Assembly: GCA_017963875.1 (NCBI GenBank)
Contig: JAGCTA010000236.1
Span: forward strand, 1 to 14,562
Direction of reading: 5' to 3'
Length of the DNA stretch: 14,562 bases
Source: Victivallales bacterium
GTDB taxonomy: Bacteria > Verrucomicrobiota > Lentisphaeria > Oligosphaerales > Oligosphaeraceae
The notes below the pieces were generated by a model. That model saw only the letters and a program-made list of their open reading frames with translations. It made no database searches and had not been told where the DNA came from. Below, in pieces: positions 7,324-14,360 of the stretch. The stretch's first letter is position 1; each line of letters begins with the position of its first letter. A program made the translations under genes and the position numbers.

Positions 7324-8715
7324 ATGCCCAAAGAAGACGCCAGCAGACAACTTGTCATCAGTTTCGACCACGATTTGCTCATAACAGAACAACTTGACAA
7401 AGGTACTTTCACCACACAGGTTGAAATTACCATTCCAGAAGAGCATTCCCGATGGGAGAAGGCGTCTTCATTGATTCAAGACATTTCATCTCAACAAGTT
7501 GAGAACCTTGCTTTTGTCATAAAGTATTCGGAAAAAACACCTGTCGCAAAACTCGCGGAATTGAAGCAGTCCACACTATCGCCATTTCTCCTGGTGCTCT
7601 CTGGCAGACATGCGAACATCAAGCAATTGCGCGAAGACGCGGCACAGGCACGCTCCTTCGGCATTAGAAACTTCCTTGCAGTCACAGGAAACCTCCCCGA
7701 AGGCATCCAGCAGGATGCAGACGGCTCTTTCTCCGTGCCAGTCCCTGAATATACTGACAGCGTCGATGCACTGGCCGCCCTGACAGACCCACAGAAAAAA
7801 CAGTCACTCGCATGTGTCATGAATCCATATATCTATGTTCCTGAAATCGTTTTCATGCACTATGCAAAACTCATCAAAAAACTTGACGCTGGGGCACAGT
7901 TCATCATTTCACAGGCAGGCTGGGACATCAAAAAGGCGCAGGAACTCCAATGGTATTTGCAGATGCGTGAAAAATTCATCCCCGTTATCGCAAGACTGCG
8001 GCTGATCTCACCAGACGAAGCGGGAGCACTTGGCAATGGACCGCTGGAGCCAGGCATCAATATCCCAGTTCCAATCGCCGCGAAACTCATGAGACTGCGT
8101 GAAAACCCAGAGCATTTCTGGGAATACCAGAACAAACTCGCCGCGCTTCTTGCCGTCGGCTACAAGAAAATCGGCTATTCGGGAATTCTTCTCGCAGGCA
8201 TCAATGACAGCAAGATTTTCAAACAGACGATGGATTCCATCAACGATCTCGATAAATCCATCACGTCCTACAACGACTGGCGTCAGCAATGGCTGGCTTT
8301 CCATGAGGACTCCTCCATCGACCCTCCTCCGACACTTCATTCCGCAGGTATGCCTTATTACCTTTTCGACAACCTTCTTGCGCAGGACAAGCCATTCTAC
8401 AAGCGCGATGAAGTAAAGGTCTCCACGACATCATTCACCAAGCCCAAGCAATGGGAATTGTTCAAGGCAAAGTTTATCAATCCCAACGCACAGGGCATTC
8501 TGGTCAAAGTCGCGAGACTTATCTTCAAGCCAGACGAGCGACTGATTCCATGCTATGGTCTTGACAACGCCGCCTGCCCCAAACGGCTCGTCTCAGGTCC
8601 CTGCGGCGGCGCACGTACCGACGGCTGGTGCGAGGCAAATCATGCCACTTGCTACTTCAACGACATCGCCAGAATCGCCGCCAGCCGTTTCGAACTGGCA
8701 ATGCTGGAGGAATAA
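7324..8715 (+). CDS. MetF-like methylenetetrahydrofolate reductase with C-terminal MetV-type Cys-rich domain
   Basis: Predicted one-carbon enzyme of 463 residues joining two modules. Residues from about 28 to 300 match the flavin-dependent MTHFR TIM barrel: Glu34 in TQVEITIPEE aligns with catalytic E28 of E. coli MetF, GIRNFLAVTGNLPEG (113-127) matches its GDLP region, and KKLDAGAQFIISQ (185-197) matches the KVDAGA-ITQ segment. The C-terminal 54 residues match the MTHFR C-terminal family (PF12225): Cys410, Cys418 in CPKRLVSGPCGG, Cys427, Cys436 and Cys443, probably metal-binding. Free-standing MetV with this signature partners MetF in acetogens; here both are on one chain. One oddity is Asn123 where E. 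coli has folate-contacting Asp120. It likely reduces, or oxidises, methylene-THF, but direction and electron donor are unknown. No Shine-Dalgarno site is seen; the gene appears monocistronic. Confidence 0.85.
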   Translation: MPKEDASRQLVISFDHDLLITEQLDKGTFTTQVEITIPEEHSRWEKASSLIQDISSQQVENLAFVIKYSEKTPVAKLAELKQSTLSPFLLVLSGRHANIKQLREDAAQARSFGIRNFLAVTGNLPEGIQQDADGSFSVPVPEYTDSVDALAALTDPQKKQSLACVMNPYIYVPEIVFMHYAKLIKKLDAGAQFIISQAGWDIKKAQELQWYLQMREKFIPVIARLRLISPDEAGALGNGPLEPGINIPVPIAAKLMRLRENPEHFWEYQNKLAALLAVGYKKIGYSGILLAGINDSKIFKQTMDSINDLDKSITSYNDWRQQWLAFHEDSSIDPPPTLHSAGMPYYLFDNLLAQDKPFYKRDEVKVSTTSFTKPKQWELFKAKFINPNAQGILVKVARLIFKPDERLIPCYGLDNAACPKRLVSGPCGGARTDGWCEANHATCYFNDIARIAASRFELAMLEE

Positions 8716-8796
8716 TTCTATTCCATAATTGCAAATCCATTTCCACAGGCAATTTACATTAATTCATAACGCGATGTTCCCCAGGTTGTTCAGTAA

Positions 8797-8822
8797 TTGC
8801 ACACACCGACGAGATTGTGCAA
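8797..8822. terminator. Possible hairpin between convergent genes
   Basis: TTGCACA (8797-8803) pairs with TGTGCAA (8816-8822) across a 12-base loop, in the 146-base gap between the converging MetF-like and LacI genes. There is no U-tract on either strand, so a role in termination is only suggested by position. The rest of the gap shows nothing recognisable. Confidence 0.2.
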
Positions 8823-8861
8823 AGCCCCCGAAACAGTCAAATTTCAGAAACCGTGGATAAT

Positions 8862-9905
8862 TCATCCGCATGGGCAAGACTCGCGCCAGATGATACGAGC
8901 GGGCACGAGAAGTTGCCCATCAGCACCCGTCACAGCCGTTCCTGCCTCGATGTCAGGCTGCTTCCCGAACAGTTTGCTGAAAAGGCAGTTGGCAAGGATG
9001 TTGGAGTTGTAGTCTATGCCTGAAAGGGAGGGCGATGTGAATTCGGCGAATTTGGACAGTGACGCGCTGAACACCGCTATGTCGCGCGGAATGCGGATTC
9101 CGCGTTCGTTAAGAAGGTGAATGGCACGCATGGCCGCCGCATCATTGCTCAACACAAGGACATCAGGCTTGTGTGGAAGTGTCTTCGCCAGACTTTCGGA
9201 TGCCTGTTCAAAGGAACGGTCTCCGTCATGCCCCATGGTCAGCCAGAAACAATCCTCAAAAGGCACTCCAGCCTGTTCGTAGGCGTCTCTCATGCCTTCT
9301 CGGGCTTCGAAGAAAGCATTGTCCTGATAGTTGTTTCGGATGCTGATGATTCGCCTGTAGCCTTTTGAGAGCATGCCTGCCGTCAACGAGCGGAAATTGG
9401 CGCGATGATAGGATTCCACCACAGGAAACGGGGTCGGCATCATGGGCTTTTCCAGAAATACCACGCGTTCAAAGGGTTCCAGAAGTGGAAGAATCTTAAA
9501 GCCGAAGTCGGGATAGTTGTGCGACAGGCAGACAACATCGCGGATGCCGTTTCCCCTGAAATCGTTGATGTATCCCGCTACAAAATCGAAACTATCATGG
9601 GACATCCCAATCTGGATGCGCTTTCCAGAAGCAAATGCCATCGTCTCAAGCAGAATCATGACCTCATTGTTGAAAGACGGTGCCTCACTGTCTATCAGTA
9701 GCCCGATGACGTCATTTTTTCTGGTGACCAGTCTTCGTGCATTGAGGTTTGGCTGATAGTTCAAACGTCTGGCAACACTGAGAATGAGTTCTCTGTTGCT
9801 CTCGCTGGCGTGATTCGTACCGATGTCGTTCAGCACCTTTGAGACCGTCATGACGCTGAACCCCGTCTCTCTTGCTATGTCTTTTAACGTTACATGGTTC
9901 TCCAT
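8862..9905 (-). CDS. LacI-family transcriptional regulator
   Basis: DNA-binding repressor of 347 residues. The N-terminal helix-turn-helix is VTLKDIARETGFSVMTVSKV (5-24), followed by hinge-helix residues NLNARRLVTRK (53-63), whose Leu59 matches the leucine that LacI-family proteins insert at a central CpG. The remainder is a periplasmic-binding-protein-like sensor domain (from VIGLLID, about 66) ending in the family-typical RIIWRESC (about 336-343). It is the last gene of a three-gene minus-strand operon, starting 54 bases after the DUF4838 gene. A 16-base CpG-centred palindrome lies over the operon promoter (13301-13316), so autoregulation plus control of the two upstream genes is the simplest model. 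The ligand is probably a sugar released from a glycan, but the binding residues do not tell which. Confidence 0.93.
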   Translation of the reverse strand: MENHVTLKDIARETGFSVMTVSKVLNDIGTNHASESNRELILSVARRLNYQPNLNARRLVTRKNDVIGLLIDSEAPSFNNEVMILLETMAFASGKRIQIGMSHDSFDFVAGYINDFRGNGIRDVVCLSHNYPDFGFKILPLLEPFERVVFLEKPMMPTPFPVVESYHRANFRSLTAGMLSKGYRRIISIRNNYQDNAFFEAREGMRDAYEQAGVPFEDCFWLTMGHDGDRSFEQASESLAKTLPHKPDVLVLSNDAAAMRAIHLLNERGIRIPRDIAVFSASLSKFAEFTSPSLSGIDYNSNILANCLFSKLFGKQPDIEAGTAVTGADGQLLVPARIIWRESCPCG

Positions 9906-9916
9906 GGATGTTAAAC
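9883..9916. promoter_or_regulatory. Operator-like partial sites at the start of the LacI gene
   Basis: TTTAACGTTA at 9883-9892 (inside the LacI gene, codons about 5-8) is identical to the central ten bases of the 16-base palindrome at 13301-13316. A half-site GTTAAAC lies at 9910-9916 in the leader. Both could be chance: the first encodes the conserved VTLKD segment. Confidence 0.2.
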
Positions 9917-9959
9917 CAACTTTTCCTAACTGTTTTGTTGATGACCTGTCTGCCGTCCG

Positions 9960-12515
9960 CTATTTCAGGTCGGGGATTTCTTTGCCGAAAAGAATGCGGT
10001 ATGTGACCTCGAGGGCTTGCGTGTTTCCCTGAGTAAAGGCGCGTTCAGGCGTTATGAATTTGAGTTCGAGAAGCCGTCCCGTGCCTTTGGGTTGAAAGTC
10101 ATATCGGTCATATAAGTAACTGGTCGAGCCGAGTTGTTTTGGGGGAATCTGGATTTCGAGGGCCAGTTGACCATTTTCAGAGACGAGCAGCATGGTTCCG
10201 TTGAAGTCTTCAATGGGAATCGCAGCCGCCTGGTACCACATGGTGCCTGCCTTGCCCAGTTCGACAAGACTCCAACTGCCGCCTTTGCCAACGAACAACT
10301 TAGGATAAATGCCGAACACTTCAGGGGACATGTTGAGGCGAGGCGCAGTCGAAAGCGCCCCCTTGACTGGATTCCGTGCGACGAAATGCAGTTTTACTGA
10401 GAGGGTGCCATCGCGAAGGTCAAACGTCTTCTCGGCAAGTCCTTTGGCCGTGCTGGCGGCAAGTTTGGCAGTTCTGCCGTCATTGGAGACAAGCGCGAAC
10501 GTATTCGGCACAATGCCAGCGAATTCGTCACGTCCATACCCCTCAATGGGATACTGATAGAGTTGATACCCCCAGATCGACTTCAGGATGTCATGTCCAT
10601 TTCGAGCGAATTTCACCATCTTGCCAAGAAGCGCGGGCACTACGATGACCTCTGAATCGCCCTCCTTCAGCCTGGCGTACGGATAGGCCTTTGTCATCTC
10701 TCCAAGTTGGAAGCGATGCACGTCAAAAGCACCATTGAGTCGAAGATTGCTCACTCCGTTCTCTATCATGAGTTGTCGGATGAGAGCACCTTCTTCTCCG
10801 CACCGTTCTCGATTCGTGAAGTCCACCCCCCACAGATCCGTCTTGTCGTCAATTCTGCCTGGGCCATGGAAATTCATCCAGTAGTCGCCCCATAGGTACG
10901 GCAGAAGTACGAAGCCTAGACGGCACTTCAACGTGGCGTTCCGCTGGCTTTCATACGCTTTCATGAGGCGTGGGAGAACGTCCTCGACGACATCCTGCTC
11001 CAGATAGCCAGGCACATATTCCACGTTGTTCTTGGATGGAAGCCAACCGCTCGCATGATTCTGCTCCGTACGGTGTATGGCATAGAGCACGTCTTCGGCG
11101 GCCTCGCCATAGTAGCCGCGGCAGAAGTCCTGCACCAAAGACTCCACATCAGAGTCGGGACGCCACATCATCCGAGTGTTGACCCAGGCAAACAGGTGGA
11201 CGAATTCTCCGCCGAACTTGGAGCCGAAAATTTCCTGATGGATGCTCTTGATTCCCAACTCATTGATATGTCGTATATTCCGCGCCTGATTGTACAGACA
11301 GGCCGCAGGAAACCAGAAATCATCGGTGGGATGGGAGTAGAGGTACGCTTCGAACTCGCTTCCGACCTTCTTCCATTCGGCAACATCGGAGATGAACGTC
11401 ATGGTGTCCTCATCCTTTCCGAGTTCGGAAAACCAGTTAAAAGAGGCACAGAGCATCACGATGACGTTGTCGCGCAGCGTGATATTGGTCGGCGGAGTGA
11501 GACTCCATGAGTAGGCGAGCGTCTTTACACGCACATTGGGGAACTCGGCGGCCACCACGTCGGCCAGTTTGTTGAGTACAAAGCAGATGATGGACGAGGG
11601 GGCACCGCCATGCTCGTCATAAAATGTCTGACAGGTTTTACACGTGCAGAAAGGCGAACCATCGTTCTGCCCGAACCAAACGTCCGTGACTCCTGGAGTC
11701 TTTCGCAACCAATCCATCGTTCGAGCAACGATGAAATCCTGAAGTTGGGAATTCGTGAGGCAGACTCCCCAATGGTTGTTGGCGTGGTTGATCTGTCGTT
11801 TGCCATCTACCATGGCCGCCCATTCAGGATGCGTCTTGAAGATGTCAGGGCTCATGAGACGCCATAGCGTATGCATGTCTGGCCCTTGGCGGACGCCTCC
11901 GCCGTATTCCTCGCCAGGATTGTTCCATACGAGCATCGAATTCATGCGGTTGCGTGCATACCATTCGGCTGTCTGCCCATTGCCAGGCACGTTGGTGCGT
12001 GAACGGAATGGTGACGTGTATCGTTCCGATTTCACGACCAAAGACAGTTCTGGGCGGCTGGGAATGAGCGTTTCCTTTGGTGTATACCAACGGACGCCCA
12101 GACTTTCCAGAAACTCGTAGGTCGCGTACAGTGCTCCACGAGGGCGTCCACCCGCCAGAAGGAGCGTGTCTCCCTCGCTGTCGATGACCAGTTCTTCGGA
12201 TCCCAGATGCTGATGTTTCGTCTCGGCCAGCCCAACGGGAAGCCCTTTCTGGAACCCAACGGCAATTCTTGGACCGCCGCCAAAATCTGAAGCAGAAACC
12301 ACAGTAAAATCCGCCCCTGTCATCTGTTTCAGATGTTCTTGGAGTTCACGTGCTGCAGTCTTCTCTGCGGGGATGGCGTCATCGGGAACCGTAATCGTAA
12401 ATGCCGTCTTGCCACCAGAAGCAAGACGAAATGGCTTCGTGCCGGCACTGCTGGGCAGGAGAGCCGTGCAGACGACAAACAGGATGGTTGCGGGAAGACT
12501 AATGAATCGAATCAT
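9960..12515 (-). CDS. Secreted DUF4838-family protein, probable glycan-active TIM-barrel enzyme
   Basis: Exported protein of 851 residues. Residues 1-24 form a Sec signal peptide (hydrophobic about 7-20, cleavage likely after PSSA). Residues about 30-160 resemble the alpha-glucuronidase/hexosaminidase N-terminal accessory domain (AARELQEHLKQMTGADF, then GALYATYEFLESLGVRWYTP). The DUF4838 (PF16126) core follows at about 180-480, with GQNDGSPFCTCKTC (282-295); Cys290, Cys292 and Cys295 form a C-x-C-x2-C site. The last 280 or so residues are beta-rich; VIVVPALLGKMVKFARNGHD is reminiscent of a galactose-mutarotase-like sandwich (inference). Relatives lie in polysaccharide-utilisation clusters, but the reaction is not established, so glycoside cleavage is inferred. 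CGGAGAG about nine bases before the ATG supports the start. The gene lies between a pseudopilin (52-base gap) and a LacI regulator. Confidence 0.87.
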   Translation of the reverse strand: MIRFISLPATILFVVCTALLPSSAGTKPFRLASGGKTAFTITVPDDAIPAEKTAARELQEHLKQMTGADFTVVSASDFGGGPRIAVGFQKGLPVGLAETKHQHLGSEELVIDSEGDTLLLAGGRPRGALYATYEFLESLGVRWYTPKETLIPSRPELSLVVKSERYTSPFRSRTNVPGNGQTAEWYARNRMNSMLVWNNPGEEYGGGVRQGPDMHTLWRLMSPDIFKTHPEWAAMVDGKRQINHANNHWGVCLTNSQLQDFIVARTMDWLRKTPGVTDVWFGQNDGSPFCTCKTCQTFYDEHGGAPSSIICFVLNKLADVVAAEFPNVRVKTLAYSWSLTPPTNITLRDNVIVMLCASFNWFSELGKDEDTMTFISDVAEWKKVGSEFEAYLYSHPTDDFWFPAACLYNQARNIRHINELGIKSIHQEIFGSKFGGEFVHLFAWVNTRMMWRPDSDVESLVQDFCRGYYGEAAEDVLYAIHRTEQNHASGWLPSKNNVEYVPGYLEQDVVEDVLPRLMKAYESQRNATLKCRLGFVLLPYLWGDYWMNFHGPGRIDDKTDLWGVDFTNRERCGEEGALIRQLMIENGVSNLRLNGAFDVHRFQLGEMTKAYPYARLKEGDSEVIVVPALLGKMVKFARNGHDILKSIWGYQLYQYPIEGYGRDEFAGIVPNTFALVSNDGRTAKLAASTAKGLAEKTFDLRDGTLSVKLHFVARNPVKGALSTAPRLNMSPEVFGIYPKLFVGKGGSWSLVELGKAGTMWYQAAAIPIEDFNGTMLLVSENGQLALEIQIPPKQLGSTSYLYDRYDFQPKGTGRLLELKFITPERAFTQGNTQALEVTYRILFGKEIPDLK

Positions 12516-12567
12516 TGGAAATCTCTCCGAAATTGTGGTGCCCTAGTTGACACTCCGCCAGAATCTG

Positions 12568-13203
12568 TCAGTAGCCGAGGTGAACGGCATCCTTGATGAA
12601 TTGCTCTTTTCGAAGCAATTCCGTGTGCCCGTCCATGAAAGCGATGGTAATGTGGAAGTTGTTTCCATGACGCCATTCGTAGTTGTAGCCCGAATTCGTG
12701 CCGCTCTCGGCAGTCCATGGATTGCTGCACCATTTGACTGAATCCCACAGCACATACACTTCGCTCGGCTGATGGTCAGTGGTGATTTTGTTGATCTTCT
12801 GTCCAGACACATGCTGATTCAGACCGATATTCTGCTCCGCAGATGAAGACCCGTATGTATAACTGGCGGCAGGACATTTCCAGATGCCAATGGCAACGGA
12901 ACCATAGTAGGCTTCACCCGCAGGGGAATTCCATTGCAGTCCCCAGGGCCAGATGCCACCCTTGCCATCAGCCACGGCGCGGTTGTACCATGAATCCTGT
13001 ACGCTTACGGAATGCGGAATGGTCTCAACGTTTTCATCCGTATACAACGCCATATAGACTCCATGTTGCTTGAAATTGCTCACGCACGAGATGCCGCGTG
13101 CCTTGTCACGTGCCTTGCTCAACGCAGGCAGAAGCATGGCCGCAAGAATGGCAATGATTGCAATGACGACAAGCAGTTCAATTAAGGTGAAGGTTCTCTT
13201 CAT
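12568..13203 (-). CDS. Prepilin-type pseudopilin with H-x(n)-DG C-terminal motif
   Basis: Type II secretion/type IV pilin-like protein of 211 residues. The N-terminus [20 protein letters not shown] is a class III prepilin signal and membrane helix, with Glu9 at mature position +5. The residue before the cleavage site is Thr4 rather than the usual Gly. The head carries [17 protein letters not shown] (38-54), WKCPAA (108-113) and [16 protein letters not shown] (178-193), the prepilin-associated H-x9-DG-type motif, here with 11 residues between His179 and Asp191. ATG 13203 is chosen over ATG 13227 because AAAAGGAA (13211-13218) lies just upstream of it and because the leader is then the usual four residues. 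It is the first gene of the operon with the DUF4838 and LacI genes. Such proteins are multicopy in Lentisphaerota and Planctomycetota (from memory); the function is unknown, possibly surface display or secretion of the neighbouring enzyme. Confidence 0.9.
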   Translation of the reverse strand: MKRTFTLIELLVVIAIIAILAAMLLPALSKARDKARGISCVSNFKQHGVYMALYTDENVETIPHSVSVQDSWYNRAVADGKGGIWPWGLQWNSPAGEAYYGSVAIGIWKCPAASYTYGSSSAEQNIGLNQHVSGQKINKITTDHQPSEVYVLWDSVKWCSNPWTAESGTNSGYNYEWRHGNNFHITIAFMDGHTELLRKEQFIKDAVHLGY

Positions 13204-13210
13204 GACAGTC

Positions 13211-13218
13211 TTCCTTTT
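13211..13218 (-). promoter_or_regulatory. Ribosome-binding site of the pseudopilin gene
   Basis: AAAAGGAA on the minus strand; the AAGGA core ends eight bases before ATG 13203. This decides the start in favour of the four-residue leader over the upstream in-frame ATG at 13227. Confidence 0.75.
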
Positions 13219-13300
13219 GAAATTCATTGAAGGTCAAATTGAGTGATAATTATATTTATTAAGGTAAACTATAGGTGAATCATGCAAATGAAACAGAAGG

Positions 13301-13316
13301 TGTTTAACGTTAAACA
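13301..13316. promoter_or_regulatory. Perfect 16-base palindrome, probable LacI-family operator
   Basis: TGTTTAACGTTAAACA is its own reverse complement and has the central CpG typical of LacI-family operators. It overlaps the -10 box (13313-13318, minus strand) and predicted start point of the pseudopilin operon. A repressor bound here would block initiation. The regulator is most likely the LacI-family protein encoded at the end of the same operon; this link is inferred from position. Confidence 0.75.
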
Positions 13317-13340
13317 TAATGCTTTCCACTTTTTTGTCAA
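13313..13340 (-). promoter_or_regulatory. Promoter of the pseudopilin-DUF4838-LacI operon
   Basis: Read on the minus strand, a consensus -35 box TTGACA (13340-13335) is followed after 16 bases by TATGTT (13318-13313), which matches four of six -10 positions. Initiation near 13306 would fall inside the palindromic operator and leave a leader of about 100 bases before ATG 13203. The rest of the 248-base gap to the sir2 stop shows no gene and no convincing terminator. Confidence 0.7.
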
Positions 13341-13451
13341 GCGATATATGTGTTAAAAAACGCCAAATTCCGTCGTCATCTAAAACACGGGTCTGTCAAC
13401 GTCCCACATCCGTTTACAAATGGCATTCTGGCGGGACATCATCACGGTTCA

Positions 13452-14201
13452 TCAAATTACCCCCAGGACCTTTCCGATATCCTCATGGAACAGCAGATCG
13501 GCCTTGCGGTCCAGCGGCGTCTCCGAGCGGTTGACAATGACCAGACGGCTGCCTCGCGGCCTGCAATCAGGCAAACCAGCGGCGGGATAAACTGCAAGGC
13601 TCGTACCGAGAACAAGCACCAGGTCCGCCGTCATAAATGCATTTGATGCCGTTTCAAAGGCATCAAATGGAAGGCTTTCGCCATAGAACACGATATCTGG
13701 TTTCATGACGCCGTGGCAGGAACTTCCAGCGAGACTATGCCGTAACAGCACGCCTGTCCTCAAATGGTCTACAAAAGCCGAATACTGCAGCGTCGCCCCG
13801 CATTGCTTGCAGGTGAGGCTCATCATGGAACCATGGACTTCCTGGACATTTCGGGACCCAGCACGCTGGTGCAAACCATCAATGTTCTGCGTAGCGACGC
13901 AGATTTCCTTCCCGGATTCCTTTTCCCAACGAGCAAGCTCCAAATGCCCCGCGTTGGGCTCGGCATCCAGCATGGCACCATAGACTGGCGCCATGACCTT
14001 ATAGAAGCCCTCTGGATGTGAGTTGAAACGGTCGATGTCAAAGACCTCCTCGCTGCAAAGCGTCTTGTAGATTCCCGTCGATGAGCGAAAATCGGGCACT
14101 CCGCTTTCCGTTGACATTCCCGCTCCTGTCAGGCAGGCGATATGCTTCGCCTTTTGGACCATTTCCTTGAGTTTTCCAATTCTTATTGTCAGCTCTTCCA
14201 T
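13452..14201 (-). CDS. Sir2-family NAD-dependent protein deacylase (sirtuin)
   Basis: Removes acetyl or other acyl groups from lysines using NAD+, releasing nicotinamide and O-acyl-ADP-ribose. The 249-residue length is typical of bacterial sirtuins. NAD-binding motifs are intact: GAGMSTESGVPDFR (26-39), TQNIDGLH (104-111), GTSLAVYPAAGLP (199-211) and IVNRSETPLD (222-231). Catalytic His123 lies in EVHGSM. The zinc module has CKQC (Cys131, Cys134) and Cys162 in SSCHGVMKP. The fourth cysteine expected about three residues before Cys162 is Gly159, so the zinc site looks incomplete. MKPDIVFYGESLP (166-178) is canonical. AGGTG seven bases upstream supports ATG 14201. The gene is divergent from purM and not obviously tied to it. 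Its 3' end lies about 110 bases before the pseudopilin-operon promoter on the same strand, with no clear terminator between. Confidence 0.94.
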   Translation of the reverse strand: MEELTIRIGKLKEMVQKAKHIACLTGAGMSTESGVPDFRSSTGIYKTLCSEEVFDIDRFNSHPEGFYKVMAPVYGAMLDAEPNAGHLELARWEKESGKEICVATQNIDGLHQRAGSRNVQEVHGSMMSLTCKQCGATLQYSAFVDHLRTGVLLRHSLAGSSCHGVMKPDIVFYGESLPFDAFETASNAFMTADLVLVLGTSLAVYPAAGLPDCRPRGSRLVIVNRSETPLDRKADLLFHEDIGKVLGVI

Positions 14202-14232
14202 GATTTTTCACCTTTTTTGCATGGTCTTTCAA

Positions 14233-14261
14233 ATGGCAATGACGTTTTTATAGACTATATT
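14233..14261 (+). promoter_or_regulatory. Weak candidate promoter for purM
   Basis: ATGGCA (14233-14238) and TATATT (14256-14261) are 17 bases apart on the plus strand, and the -10 overlaps that of the opposing sir2 promoter. It would give a leader of about 95 bases. Short AT-rich hexamers arise easily by chance, so this is only a suggestion. Confidence 0.2.
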
Positions 14262-14282
14262 GTCATCAATGACTTTTTACAA
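14254..14282 (-). promoter_or_regulatory. Candidate promoter for the sir2 gene
   Basis: On the minus strand TTGTAA (14282-14277, four of six) is followed after 17 bases by TATAGT (14259-14254, five of six). The start point would fall near 14247, about 45 bases before ATG 14201. Confidence 0.45.
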
Positions 14283-14283
14283 C

Positions 14284-14301
14284 CAGAATCTGCAGATTCT
14301 G
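14284..14301. promoter_or_regulatory. Perfect 18-base palindrome in the sir2-purM divergent gap
   Basis: CAGAATCTGCAGATTCTG is its own reverse complement. It begins one base beyond the outer edge of the sir2 -35 box and lies about 60 bases before the purM ATG. It could be a binding site for a dimeric regulator of one or both genes, or a cruciform/hairpin. No regulator for it is encoded in the window. Confidence 0.5.
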
Positions 14302-14316
14302 CCGCAACAACACCGT

Positions 14317-14332
14317 CGGCTCATTTCAGCCG
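14317..14332. promoter_or_regulatory. Short hairpin in the purM leader
   Basis: CGGCT (14317-14321) pairs with AGCCG (14328-14332) across a six-base loop, about 28 bases before the purM ATG. It is too small to assign a role; no purine riboswitch elements are seen. Confidence 0.2.
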
Positions 14333-14360
14333 CACCAATCATCAGAAAAGGCATCTGACC

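Noticed and set aside
8099..8416. 105-codon second-frame ORF inside the MetF-like gene
   Set aside because: Ser/Thr/Arg-rich translation typical of an off-frame read; no start signals.
11055..11510. 151-codon plus-strand open frame inside the DUF4838 gene
   Set aside because: It is a shadow of a well-supported secreted protein with a signal peptide and family motifs, and its translation shows no recognisable domain.
12441..12515. Lipoprotein signal on the DUF4838 protein (Cys16)
   Set aside because: The residues before the cysteine (FVV) do not fit a lipobox and the hydrophobic core continues past it; a normal Sec signal with a later cleavage site fits better.
13350..13451. Terminator or small gene between the sir2 stop and the pseudopilin promoter
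   Set aside because: Only a GTCCC/GGGAC pair with a long loop was found, no U-tract, and the short frames there lack support.
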